A DNA stretch of 64,000 bases from Microbacterium sp. MAH-37 (GTDB lineage: Bacteria > Actinomycetota > Actinomycetes > Actinomycetales > Microbacteriaceae): the NCBI RefSeq assembly GCF_009758255.1, contig NZ_WSEN01000008.1, positions 1 through 64,000 on the forward strand, written 5' to 3'. This document shows, piece by piece, positions 8,802 through 17,695 of the stretch. The translations under genes and the position numbers were made by a program. How positions within the stretch are numbered: the stretch's first letter is position 1; each line of letters starts with the position of its first letter. The notes under the pieces are model-generated. The model was not told the origin of the DNA. It saw only the letters and a program-made list of their open reading frames with translations, and did no database searches.

Positions 8802-10406
8802 TCACTCCCATTCGATCGTTGCCGGCGGCTTCGACGTGACGTCGAGCACGACCCGGTTGACCTCGCTCACCTCGTTGGTGATGCGGTTCGAGATCTTCGC
8901 GAGCACGTCGTACGGCAGACGCGTCCAGTCCGCCGTCATGGCGTCCTCGGACGACACCGGGCGCAGCACGATCGGGTGGCCGTAGGTGCGGCCGTCACCC
9001 TGCACGCCCACCGAGCGCACGTCGGCGAGCAGCACGACCGGGCACTGCCAGATCGCCTGGTCGAGGCCGGCGGCGCTGAGTTCTTCGCGGGCGATCGCGT
9101 CGGCCTCGCGCAGCACGTCCAGTCGCTCGCGGGTGACCTCGCCGATGATGCGGATGCCGAGGCCCGGGCCGGGGAACGGCTGGCGGCCGACGATCGCCTC
9201 GGGGATGCCGAGCTCGCGGCCGATCGCGCGGACCTCGTCCTTGAACAGAGCGCGCAGCGGCTCGATCAGCTCGAAGTCGAGGTCGTCAGGCAGGCCACCC
9301 ACGTTGTGATGCGACTTGATGTTCGCGGTGCCCGTGCCGCCGCCGGACTCGACGACGTCGGGGTACAGGGTGCCCTGCACGAGGAACTTGACCTTCTCGC
9401 CCGACGCCTTGGCCTCTTCGACGAGGTCGCGCTGGACCTGCTCGAACGCGCGGATGAACTCGCGACCGATGATCTTGCGCTTGGTCTCGGGGTCGGTCAC
9501 GCCGGCCAGGTGACCGAGGAAGGTGTCGGCCGCGTCGACGGTGATCAGGCGGACGCCGGTGGATGCCACGTAGTCGCGCTCGACCTGCTCGCGCTCACCC
9601 TTGCGCAGCAGACCGTGGTCGACGAAGACCGCGGTGAGCTGGTCGCCGATGGCCTTGTGCACGAGCGCGGTGGAGACCGCCGAGTCGACGCCGCCGGAGA
9701 GCGCGGAGATGACGCGCGCGTCGCCGACCTGCTCGCGGATGCGCTCGATCTGCTCGGCGATGACGCTGCCGCTGTTCCAGTCGGCGGCGAGGCCGGCGCC
9801 CTTGTGAAGGAAGTTCTCGATGACGGCCTGACCGTGGTCGGAGTGACGCACCTCGGGGTGCCACTGCACACCGTAGAGGTGGCGCTCCTCGTTCGCGAAG
9901 GCGGCGACCTTGGTCGCGGGCGTGGTTGCCAGGACCTCGAAGCCCTCTGGGGCACGGGACACCTGGTCACCGTGGCTCATCCACACGTTCTGCTCGGTGG
10001 GCTCGCCGCCCAGCAGCGTGCTGTCGTTCACCGGGATCATCGCGTCGGTCGCGCCATACTCGCGCAGGCCGGTGTTCGCGACCTCGCCGCCGAGGGTGCG
10101 GGCCATGTACTGGAAGCCGTAGCAGATGCCGAGCGTCGGCACGCCGAGTTCCAGGACGGCCGGGTCGAGCTGCGGCGCACCCTCCTCGTAGACCGACGAC
10201 GGGCCGCCGGAGAGGATGATCGCGACCGGGTTCTTCGCGGCGATCTCGGCGGCCGTCGCGGTGTGCGGCACGATCTCGCTGTAGACGCCGGCCTCACGGA
10301 CGCGACGGGCGATGAGCTGCGCGTACTGCGCGCCGAAGTCGACGACGAGCGCCGGCCGCTGCGCGGTGTCCGGGCTGGATGCGGCGGCGGAGTTCTGTTC
10401 GGTCAC
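8802..10406 (-). CDS. guaA: GMP synthase (glutamine-hydrolysing)
   Basis: A 534-residue bifunctional enzyme making GMP from XMP, ATP and glutamine. The N-terminal class I amidotransferase domain shows [15 protein letters not shown], the nucleophile Cys in [10 protein letters not shown], and the His/Glu of [14 protein letters not shown]. The ATP-pyrophosphatase domain has the P-loop SGGVDSAVS, and the C-terminal dimerisation domain ends ATIEWE. The GTG start overlaps the stop of the upstream DUF3817 gene (GTGA), so the two are translationally coupled. guaB3 and guaB lie on the same strand 6-16 kb away. Confidence 0.96.
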   Translation of the reverse strand: MTEQNSAAASSPDTAQRPALVVDFGAQYAQLIARRVREAGVYSEIVPHTATAAEIAAKNPVAIILSGGPSSVYEEGAPQLDPAVLELGVPTLGICYGFQYMARTLGGEVANTGLREYGATDAMIPVNDSTLLGGEPTEQNVWMSHGDQVSRAPEGFEVLATTPATKVAAFANEERHLYGVQWHPEVRHSDHGQAVIENFLHKGAGLAADWNSGSVIAEQIERIREQVGDARVISALSGGVDSAVSTALVHKAIGDQLTAVFVDHGLLRKGEREQVERDYVASTGVRLITVDAADTFLGHLAGVTDPETKRKIIGREFIRAFEQVQRDLVEEAKASGEKVKFLVQGTLYPDVVESGGGTGTANIKSHHNVGGLPDDLDFELIEPLRALFKDEVRAIGRELGIPEAIVGRQPFPGPGLGIRIIGEVTRERLDVLREADAIAREELSAAGLDQAIWQCPVVLLADVRSVGVQGDGRTYGHPIVLRPVSSEDAMTADWTRLPYDVLAKISNRITNEVSEVNRVVLDVTSKPPATIEWE

Positions 10407-10888
10407 CGGGTGCCTTCCGTGGTGGGTGCGGGGACGGATGCGGCAGCATCCGCCTCTTCGCGGGTAGCGAGGTAGGCCCGCACTTCGCGTGCGACGCGGG
10501 TCTCCATGAAGAACGAGAGCAGCGGCACGACGCCGCCGAGGGCGAGCATGATGAACCGCGGGAAGCGCCAGCGCATCAGGCTCCACATGCGGAAGCATGC
10601 GAACAGGTAGACGACGTAGAACCAGCCGTGCGCGACGAGGATGCCGAGCGAGAGGTTGAACCCGTCGCCGGTGGAGATCAGACCACCGTCGGGTCCCTCC
10701 ACCACGGGAGCGAACCACAGCAGCCCGCCTGATCCGCCCGCGAAGAGCTCGAGGTGGATCGGCGTGTACTTCAGCACCATCTCGGCGACCAGCAGCAGCA
10801 GCATGACGCCGGTGATGATGGACGCGACCTGGTAGAACTTCAGTGCACCGCGGATCGCCGGGAAACTGGCGACTTTCGGTTCGGGCAT
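10403..10888 (-). CDS. DUF3817 family membrane protein
   Basis: A 161-residue integral membrane protein with about three helices ([20 protein letters not shown], the [10 protein letters not shown] region, and [18 protein letters not shown]). DUF3817 proteins are small actinobacterial membrane proteins of unknown function. It overlaps guaA by 4 bases. A TAGAAT box lies 6 bases before the ATG, so the operon transcript is probably leaderless. Its C-terminal codons include a GGATGC/GCATCC palindrome near 10435-10452. Confidence 0.8.
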   Translation of the reverse strand: MPEPKVASFPAIRGALKFYQVASIITGVMLLLLVAEMVLKYTPIHLELFAGGSGGLLWFAPVVEGPDGGLISTGDGFNLSLGILVAHGWFYVVYLFACFRMWSLMRWRFPRFIMLALGGVVPLLSFFMETRVAREVRAYLATREEADAAASVPAPTTEGTR

Positions 10889-10894
10889 ACGTCC

Positions 10895-10900
10895 ATTCTA
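10895..10900 (-). promoter_or_regulatory. -10 box for DUF3817-guaA operon
   Basis: TAGAAT, 6 bases, ATG 10888. It is close to the consensus -10 and positioned for a leaderless transcript. Confidence 0.5.
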
Positions 10901-10920
10901 GGCGAGGCCGGAGCGCACGA

Positions 10921-10954
10921 AGCAGGGCCGCCGGGTCACCCCGACGGCCCTGCT
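10921..10954. terminator. hairpin terminator after the nuclease gene
   Basis: A 10-bp outer stem (10921-10930 with 10945-10954) continues into a 4-bp inner stem and a 4-base loop. It lies just beyond the stop at 10971 on the minus strand. There is no U tract, as is common in high-GC actinobacteria. Confidence 0.7.
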
Positions 10955-10970
10955 CGATCCGGCTCTCAGA

Positions 10971-13900
10971 TCACTTGTTTCCGCGGTTCACGTGCACGGT
11001 GACGGTGACCTCGTCGCCGCTGTCCTGCACGATCGCCAGGGTGTACTTGCCGGGCTGGGTGTTCTTCGGCACGGTCAGCGACACCTGGAAGGTGCCGTCG
11101 TCCGCGATCTCGACGGCGCCGAGATCCACGACCGCACCCTTCTTGCCGCGCAGTTCGGCGTTCGTCTCGACACCAGGGACGAACCCGGAGCCCGAGAGCT
11201 CGAGCTTCTTGCCCGCGCCGACCTTCGATGCCTCGACCGAGACCTCACCGTCGAACACCGGCGGCTGGCCCCCGTCCTCGGCGAAGGCGATCGGCAGCTG
11301 CACGGTGGTGCCGGTGCCCGCCACGCTCACGGTGAGCAGCTGCGGACCGTACGCCCCCTGCGGAACCGTGAAGGTGAGGGTCGCGCGGCCCGCCTCGTCA
11401 CCGGCGTCGATGACGGTCGGGTCGACCGCACCGGTGGCCAGCACGGCGTCGCCCAGTGAGAGGCTGACCTCGCCCGGCGCCTGCTCACCCGCGCTGAACG
11501 CGAGCGAGGAGAGCGCCACGGTGACCTGGTCGCCGGCCTTGTAACCGCCCTCGGGGGCGGCCGGGGTGACCGTCGCGCCCACGGCGCGCTGCTTCAGGTC
11601 GGGCGTCGCGGTCTTGTTGGCCGAGAACCAGTCCACCATCGACTGCAGGTCGATCTTGCCGGTGTCCTTCTTGTTCGCGCCCTTGGCAAGCGTGAAGAAG
11701 TTGTCGCCACCGGCCGCGAGGAACGAGTTCGCCGCGACCAGGTAGGACTTCGCCGGGTCGATAGCCGTGCCGTTCAGCGTCATCGAGGTGATGCGCTGGC
11801 CCGTCGCCGCAGCCGGGTCGTAAGTGTACTCGAAGCCCTGCGAGACGCCCAGCTTCAGGAACGGACGGCTCGCGCCGGTCGGCTGCCACTGCTCCTCGAG
11901 CACGCTCTTCAGCTGCGCGCCGGTGAGTTCGAGCGTCACCAGGGTGTTGGCGAACGGCTGCACCGTGGCCGCCTCGCGGTACGTCAGGTTGCCGTCGGGG
12001 TCGGTCGCCCCGCTCGACGCGTACGTGAGGTTGGTGCGGATGCCACCCGGGTTCATCAGCGCGATCTCGGCGCCGGTGGACCACTGCTGCACGTCGGCGA
12101 CGAAGTTGCCGATCGTCGACTCGCCACCGCGGTTCTCGGTCTTGCCGTCGCTCTGACGGGCCCGGTTGAAGTCCGCCGTGATGTCGCCGACCTTCTCGGC
12201 GCCGATCACGTCGGCCTCCTTCTTGGCGGCGTCGACGATGGACTGCACCTCGGGAACGGCCGGGTAGTTGGCCACCCAGATCTTCTTGGTCGGGTCGTTG
12301 GGGTCGGCGATCTGACGCGCGAGCGGCTTGATCTCGTTCGAGATCGAGAGCAGCTCGTGGGTCTTCGGGTCGACCTTCAGGTTCATCAGACCGAAGTTCT
12401 CGCCGTACTGGCCGGCCGAGACGACAGGGCGCCCATCGATGACGTGGTTGTACGCCAGGTGAGTGTGCGCCGAGACGATCGCGTCGACGTCGGAGTCGAC
12501 GCCGTAGACGATCTCACCCAGCGGCGAGTCGGGCGTGATGCTCGACACGTCGGTGGTCGCGGCGCCCTCGTGCACGAGCAGGATGATGACGTCGGCCTCG
12601 CCGTTGGCGGGGTCGCCGTCACTGAGCGCGTCGGCCGCCTTGTTCACGGACGCCACGATGTCGCGGACCTCGAGGTCGGCGATCCCGTCGGGCGAGACGA
12701 GCGAGTCGAGCTCTTCCGTCACCGCGCCGACGAAACCGACCTTGACGCCGTCGACGTCCTTGACCCAGCTCGGGGCGAGAGCGGTGTCGTCCGCGCCCCT
12801 GAGGAACACGTTGGAGCTGATGTACTCCCAGTCCGCCCGCTGCTGGATCCGATCACGCAGATCCTCCCAGCCCTGGTCGAACTCGTGGTTACCCGCGGCG
12901 CTCACCTCGAGACCGGCGGCGTTGAGCGCATCGATCGTGGGGTTGTCGTCGAGGATGAACGAGGTGAAGGTCGACGCGCCGACGAGGTCGCCGGCCGCGG
13001 CGAACACCGTGTTCGGGTTCGCCTCGCGCACCTGCTTGATCGCTCCGGCGAGCACGGCTGCACCGCCCGCCGCGCTGTCGGCCTCGATACGACCGTGGAA
13101 GTCGTTGATCGTGGCGACGTCGATGCTGATCGGCGGTTCGGTGCTGGACACGCCCACGACGATCGGATCGTGGTCGCTCGAGCGGTACGGGGTGCCGGAC
13201 TCGGTGGCGCCGAACGCGTAGCCGCGGTCGCTCCACTCCGGCGAGTTGATGCCCCAGACGCCGGCGCCGGTGACGGACGCCGTCAGCGACGGCGACGCGA
13301 TCACGTGGTCGAGCGAGCCCAGCTCGCCGTCGAACGTGTAGGTGTACTGGCCGTCGGTCGTGTGTGCCACCAGGTCGGACCAGCCGGCCGAGGTGAACAC
13401 GTCGATCGGGTCCTCTTCGCTGTACGCGTTGAAGTCGCCGACCAGGAACACGTCGTCGCTGCCGGAGGTCTTCTGCACGGAACCGGCGAGCGCCAGCACG
13501 GACTGCGCCTGCTTCACACGGTCGGCGTTGAAGAAGCCCTGTCCGTCGGCCGGTTCCTTGGTGCCGTCCTTCGGGTCGGACTTCGACTTGAAGTGGTTCG
13601 CGATGACGCTGAAGGTGCGGCCGTCCGCCTCGAAGGTCTGCGCGATGGGCTCACGGGCGTTGCCCCACACCGTCTCGTCGGTGACCGTCACAGCGTCGCC
13701 GACCGCCTTGACGGCGGCCTTGCGGTAGATGATCGCGCTGGTGATGTAGTCGGTCGTCGCCGCATTCTGCAATGCGGCCGGCGTGGGCACGTAACCCCAG
13801 ACGTCCGAACCGGAGGCGGCGTTCAGGCCGGACACCAGGTCCTTCAGCGCGGTGTCGACCGGGTCGCCCAGCTTGACCGAGTTCTCGATCTCCATGAGCG

Positions 13901-15578
13901 TCACGACATCGGCGTCCAGCCCGTTGATCGCCGCGACGATCTTCGACTTCTGGATCGCGAACTGCGCAGCATCCTTCGCGCCGCGCGCGTTGGAGTTCTC
14001 ACTGCTGAGCGTCGTGAAGTAGTTGTACACGTTGAACGAGGCGACCTGGAAGTCACCGCCGACGGCCGGCGGGGTCGTCGTGCGCGGGTTCTCCGCGTTG
14101 AACGTGACCTTGTACGAGGCGTCGCTGGAGTCGTCGATCGGGACGACGGGCTGCAGGCGCCAGTCGTCGAAGCCGTACTGCAGAACATAGCCGTGCTCCG
14201 AGAAGTCCACGGTGTCGCCGTTGCGCACGACGGTGTCCTTCGTGAAGTACGGCTGCTGGCCGGGGTGGGCGGCGTTGGTGACCTGCGTCGACCATCCGTC
14301 ATCGAGCAGGATGCGGCTGGCGCGGTTCGCCGCCGCGATCGCATCCGCCTCGGCGCCGGGGCGCTTGGCCTCGGTGCTCTTGACATTCAGCTCGTCCGGG
14401 TTCAGCCACAGTGCGCCGTAGTTGTAGAGCTGGTGGCTGGAGGCCAGCGCGTAGCTGCCGGTCGGCGCCACGAGCATGTTCTCGTACGCCTCGCGGTCGG
14501 CGCCGACGACGTCGGCGGGCAGCGGGGTGGCGGCGGGGACGCCCACGCCGGCGGTGACCACCGCGACGCCGGCCTCGGATGCCGGGTTGATCTGCGTCTG
14601 GCCGAAGTACTCGCTGACCGTGCCGGTGACCGAGACGAGGTCGCCGATGTTCACACCGGATGCCTTGAGCGCATTCAGGTAGACGAACACGCCGTCGGAA
14701 GCCCCTGGGGTGGCATCCGTCGCGCCGCCGGAGCCCTGCGTCTGGATGCTGATGCCCTTGTACCCGCCGGTGCGGTAGTCGCCGGTGACGACGCCTTGGA
14801 CGGTCACGGTCTGCCCGTCCATCGCGGCATTGTCCGCGGTGCCCTGCACCTCGGCGATCGTCGCGGTCACGGGGTCGGGCCCCGGGCCCGGATCCGTGCC
14901 GCCGCCGGAGTTCTGCGGCGTGATCGTGGCCGAGAGCGAGAAGTCCTTGCTGTTGTCGTCGCTGTCCGCGCCGTTCGTGCGGTTCAGGGACTTGACGTCG
15001 GTGTTGCCGGACGGCGCGGTCGCCACAGCCTTCTCGAAGGTGTTCGAGGTGCCGTACCCGAGCAGGTCCACGACGGCGCCGCCGGTCACCGATCCGGTGG
15101 GCAGCGTCACGGCGGAGGTGCTGTTCACCAGGGCGATCGTGCCGGTGGTGCCGCTGGGGTTGAGGTTGCCGGTCGCATCCGGCGTGGGGAGCGCGGCACC
15201 GTTCGCGCCGTTGCTGCCGCCCTGCACCAGGTAGTAGCCGCCGGCGGGGATCGACCCTGTGAGGGGCACGACGCCGTTCGAGCCTGCGGTGCCGGATGCG
15301 GACCGGTACTGCAGCGACTTGCCGTCGAGCTTCACGGCCTCAGAGGTCGGGTTGTAGAGCTCGACGAACTTGTTCACGAACGCCGCGCCGGCGCTGCCGC
15401 CGGACAGGTAGGCCTCGTTGATGACCACCCCCGTCCCGCTCGTGTCTGCGAAGGCCGGCGTCGCGGCGATCGAGCCGAAGCTCAGAGCGACCGCTGCGGA
15501 GGTGACGAGGGCGCAGGCGCGCGCCCTTCTGCGCGGGACAGGGACCTTGCGGTTCGCGTCGTCGGGGGCGGACATCAT
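10971..15578 (-). CDS. secreted multidomain ExeM/NucH-type nuclease fused to 5'-nucleotidase
   Basis: A 1535-residue secreted protein. It has a signal peptide (1-45, ending TPAFADTS), then a lamin-tail domain (about 48-190, VVINEAYLSGGSAGAAFVNK). Next are an OB-like and ExeM/NucH endonuclease-exonuclease-phosphatase part (about 240-850, FQVASFNVYNYFT and VFLVGDFNAYSEEDP). A metallophosphatase follows (from about 880, VATINDFHGRIEAD, GNHEFDQGWE, SAHTHLAYNH), then a 5'-nucleotidase C-terminal domain (to about 1330) and Ig-like repeats. No LPXTG anchor is seen. It probably degrades extracellular DNA and dephosphorylates the nucleotides. GAGGAG precedes the ATGATG start. Confidence 0.9.
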   Translation of the reverse strand: MMSAPDDANRKVPVPRRRARACALVTSAAVALSFGSIAATPAFADTSGTGVVINEAYLSGGSAGAAFVNKFVELYNPTSEAVKLDGKSLQYRSASGTAGSNGVVPLTGSIPAGGYYLVQGGSNGANGAALPTPDATGNLNPSGTTGTIALVNSTSAVTLPTGSVTGGAVVDLLGYGTSNTFEKAVATAPSGNTDVKSLNRTNGADSDDNSKDFSLSATITPQNSGGGTDPGPGPDPVTATIAEVQGTADNAAMDGQTVTVQGVVTGDYRTGGYKGISIQTQGSGGATDATPGASDGVFVYLNALKASGVNIGDLVSVTGTVSEYFGQTQINPASEAGVAVVTAGVGVPAATPLPADVVGADREAYENMLVAPTGSYALASSHQLYNYGALWLNPDELNVKSTEAKRPGAEADAIAAANRASRILLDDGWSTQVTNAAHPGQQPYFTKDTVVRNGDTVDFSEHGYVLQYGFDDWRLQPVVPIDDSSDASYKVTFNAENPRTTTPPAVGGDFQVASFNVYNYFTTLSSENSNARGAKDAAQFAIQKSKIVAAINGLDADVVTLMEIENSVKLGDPVDTALKDLVSGLNAASGSDVWGYVPTPAALQNAATTDYITSAIIYRKAAVKAVGDAVTVTDETVWGNAREPIAQTFEADGRTFSVIANHFKSKSDPKDGTKEPADGQGFFNADRVKQAQSVLALAGSVQKTSGSDDVFLVGDFNAYSEEDPIDVFTSAGWSDLVAHTTDGQYTYTFDGELGSLDHVIASPSLTASVTGAGVWGINSPEWSDRGYAFGATESGTPYRSSDHDPIVVGVSSTEPPISIDVATINDFHGRIEADSAAGGAAVLAGAIKQVREANPNTVFAAAGDLVGASTFTSFILDDNPTIDALNAAGLEVSAAGNHEFDQGWEDLRDRIQQRADWEYISSNVFLRGADDTALAPSWVKDVDGVKVGFVGAVTEELDSLVSPDGIADLEVRDIVASVNKAADALSDGDPANGEADVIILLVHEGAATTDVSSITPDSPLGEIVYGVDSDVDAIVSAHTHLAYNHVIDGRPVVSAGQYGENFGLMNLKVDPKTHELLSISNEIKPLARQIADPNDPTKKIWVANYPAVPEVQSIVDAAKKEADVIGAEKVGDITADFNRARQSDGKTENRGGESTIGNFVADVQQWSTGAEIALMNPGGIRTNLTYASSGATDPDGNLTYREAATVQPFANTLVTLELTGAQLKSVLEEQWQPTGASRPFLKLGVSQGFEYTYDPAAATGQRITSMTLNGTAIDPAKSYLVAANSFLAAGGDNFFTLAKGANKKDTGKIDLQSMVDWFSANKTATPDLKQRAVGATVTPAAPEGGYKAGDQVTVALSSLAFSAGEQAPGEVSLSLGDAVLATGAVDPTVIDAGDEAGRATLTFTVPQGAYGPQLLTVSVAGTGTTVQLPIAFAEDGGQPPVFDGEVSVEASKVGAGKKLELSGSGFVPGVETNAELRGKKGAVVDLGAVEIADDGTFQVSLTVPKNTQPGKYTLAIVQDSGDEVTVTVHVNRGNK

Positions 15579-15660
15579 CAGTGCTGTCTCCTCGGGTCAA
15601 GCGGCGGTTCTCGTGGAACCACCGGTCGCGTGCGCCGGGCTGCGCACGCACATGACACAG

Positions 15661-15690
15661 ACCTTATGACCCAGCTGGGACATTCCTCAA
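15661..15690 (-). promoter_or_regulatory. candidate sigma70-type promoter for the nuclease gene
   Basis: On the minus strand TTGAGG (15685-15690) and TAAGGT (15661-15666) are separated by 18 bases. This would give a leader of about 75 bases containing the GAGGAG ribosome binding site. Confidence 0.4.
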
Positions 15691-15733
15691 TGCCATTCGC
15701 GATCCGGTCACCGAATCGTCATCTGCGAGCCGC

Positions 15734-16543
15734 TCAGGAGGCCGCGGCCGCGTCCTGACGATCGTCGAACTCCTCGACCTCGCGCTCCCAGGCGTCCTTG
15801 GCGAGCCGGTACCAGAGGTAGAACGCGAAGCCGGCGAAGATCGCCCACTCGATCGCGTAGAAGATGTTCAGCCAGTTCACCGAGGAGCGCTCCTCCGGTG
15901 CCGGCGAGGAGATGTCGGCGAGGCCGGCGGTCGCCTCGGTCGATGCCAGGTACGGGCGGTACACGTCCAGCTGGTCGATCTCGTGCCAGCGACTGAGCAG
16001 CGCGGCGGGCGACATCCGGTTCAGATCGAACGGATCCCGGGTGACGACGGGACCTTCGTCCGAGATGACGCGGCCGGTGATCTCGGCCTCCGCGGCCCCC
16101 CTCGAGGAAAGGGCGGATGCTGCGGCATCCGCCTTCTCGCGGGTGGGCGCGAACCCGATCGCGACCGCGATCGAGGTGCGCTCGGCGACGCGCAGCTGGC
16201 CGGTGACCCAGTAGCCCGCCACGCCGTCGTTGAAGCGACCGGAGACCACGATGAAGTCCTCGGGTACCCAGGTCCCGCCGGTGGTGACCTTCTGCCCGAC
16301 CAGGGGCTCGGCGAGGTACTCACCGGGCTCGACCACGTCGGTGAGCGGCTGCACCTTCTCGGTCATCCCCGGCTCCGGCGGCGCGGTGTCGATGGCGCGA
16401 CCCAGCTGCCACTGCCCCAGCCAGGCGAACACACCGGCGACGACGAGGCAGAGCGCGAGCATGCCCAGCCAGCGCCCGCGCAGCATCACCTCCCGGAGCG
16501 TGGGAGGGAAGTCCTGCGTTGCGGTTATCGGGCCCCGAGTCAT
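15734..16543 (-). CDS. SURF1 family cytochrome oxidase assembly protein
   Basis: A 269-residue inner-membrane protein with the SURF1 layout. One N-terminal helix (RWLGMLALCLVVAGVFAWLGQWQLGRA) carries the conserved GxWQ-like motif. A large extracytoplasmic loop and a C-terminal helix (FYAIEWAIFAGFAFYLWYRLA) follow. SURF1 helps insert heme into the aa3-type oxidase. The ATG overlaps the stop of guaB3 (ATGA), placing it second in that operon. A palindromic GGCGGATGC-TGCG-GCATCCGCC segment is coded near 16112-16133. Confidence 0.9.
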   Translation of the reverse strand: MTRGPITATQDFPPTLREVMLRGRWLGMLALCLVVAGVFAWLGQWQLGRAIDTAPPEPGMTEKVQPLTDVVEPGEYLAEPLVGQKVTTGGTWVPEDFIVVSGRFNDGVAGYWVTGQLRVAERTSIAVAIGFAPTREKADAAASALSSRGAAEAEITGRVISDEGPVVTRDPFDLNRMSPAALLSRWHEIDQLDVYRPYLASTEATAGLADISSPAPEERSSVNWLNIFYAIEWAIFAGFAFYLWYRLAKDAWEREVEEFDDRQDAAAAS

Positions 16544-17664
16544 CCGGCCTCGTAGGGCGCCAGCACGACCTCGACCCGCTGGAACTCCTTCAGGTCCGAG
16601 TATCCGGTGGTCGCCATCGACTTGCGCAGCGCGCCGATGAGGTTGGCCGTGCCGTCTGCGACGGGAGCGGGCCCGTACAGCACCTCTTCGAGCGTGGCCA
16701 CGCCCGCGACCGGCACGCGACGACCGCGCGGCAGCTGCGGGTGGTGCGCCTCGGCGCCCCAGTGGAAGCCCCGGCCGGGAGCATCCGTGGCGCGCGCGAG
16801 GGCGACGCCGAGCATGACCGCGTCCGCGCCCATCGCCAGCGCCTTCACCACGTCGCCCGAGGTGCCGACGCCACCGTCGGCGATCACGTGCACGTAGCGA
16901 CCGCCGGACTCGTCGAGGTAGTCGCGGCGCGCGGCGGCGACATCGGAGACCGCCGTGGCCATCGGCGCGTGGATGCCGAGGGTGGCGCGCGTGGTGGACG
17001 CCGCTCCCCCGCCGAACCCGACCAGCACGCCGGCCGCGCCGGTGCGCATCAGGTGCAGCGCAGCGGTGTAGGTGGCGGCGCCGCCGACGATCACCGGCAC
17101 GTCGAGGTCGTAGATGAACTTCTTCAGGTTCAGCGGCTCCGCGACGCTCGAGACGTGCTCGGCGGACACCGTGGTGCCCCGGATGACGAAGAGGTCGACG
17201 CCCGCCTCGACGACGGTCTGGTAGAGCTCCTGGGTGCGCTGCGGCGTGAGGGAGCCCGCGACCGTGACACCGGCCTCGCGGATCTCAGCCAGACGCGACT
17301 TGATGAGCTCGGGCTTGATCGGCTCGGAGTACAGCTCCTGCATCCGCACCGTCGCGCGATCGGCCGGGAGGCCCGCGATCTCGGAGAGCAGCGGCTCGGG
17401 GTTCTCGTACCGGGTCCACAGGCCCTCGAGGTCGAGCACGCCGAGACCGCCGAGGCGGCCAAGCATGATCGCCGTCTGCGGGCTGACGACCGAGTCCATC
17501 GGCGCGCCGATGACGGGGATGTCGAACGCGAAGGCGTCGATCGTCCATGCCGTCGAGACGTCTTCGGGGTTCCGCGTGCGTCGCGAGGGAACCACCGCGA
17601 TGTCGTCGAACGTGTATGCGCGACGGGCGCGCTTGCCTCGGCCGATCTCGAAGTCCATGCTCAC
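16540..17664 (-). CDS. guaB3: GuaB3 family IMP dehydrogenase-related protein
   Basis: A 374-residue TIM-barrel protein without CBS domains, as usual for GuaB3. N-terminal KRARRAYTFDDIAVVPSRRT, GAPMDSVVSP and VIADGGVGTSGDVVKAL fit the IMPDH/GMPR superfamily. The loop that carries the catalytic Cys in IMPDH reads GFGGGAASTTRATLG here, with Ser or Ala where Cys is expected, so classical IMPDH chemistry is doubtful. The true guaB lies at 24476-25978. GTG 17664 sits 6 bases after TAGTCT; ATG 17658 with GAAGGGG upstream is an alternative. It is co-transcribed with SURF1. Confidence 0.9.
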   Translation of the reverse strand: MSMDFEIGRGKRARRAYTFDDIAVVPSRRTRNPEDVSTAWTIDAFAFDIPVIGAPMDSVVSPQTAIMLGRLGGLGVLDLEGLWTRYENPEPLLSEIAGLPADRATVRMQELYSEPIKPELIKSRLAEIREAGVTVAGSLTPQRTQELYQTVVEAGVDLFVIRGTTVSAEHVSSVAEPLNLKKFIYDLDVPVIVGGAATYTAALHLMRTGAAGVLVGFGGGAASTTRATLGIHAPMATAVSDVAAARRDYLDESGGRYVHVIADGGVGTSGDVVKALAMGADAVMLGVALARATDAPGRGFHWGAEAHHPQLPRGRRVPVAGVATLEEVLYGPAPVADGTANLIGALRKSMATTGYSDLKEFQRVEVVLAPYEAG

Positions 17665-17670
17665 CCCTTC

Positions 17671-17676
17671 AGACTA
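17671..17676 (-). promoter_or_regulatory. -10 box for guaB3-SURF1 operon
   Basis: TAGTCT, 6 bases, GTG 17664. Confidence 0.45.
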
Positions 17677-17695
17677 CCCGGCTTGCCCGGAGGAC

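Noticed and set aside
12357..15758. 1133-codon plus-strand open frame opposite the nuclease gene
   Set aside because: It mirrors third-position GC of the real minus-strand gene; the composition is Arg/Val/Asp-rich with no domain.
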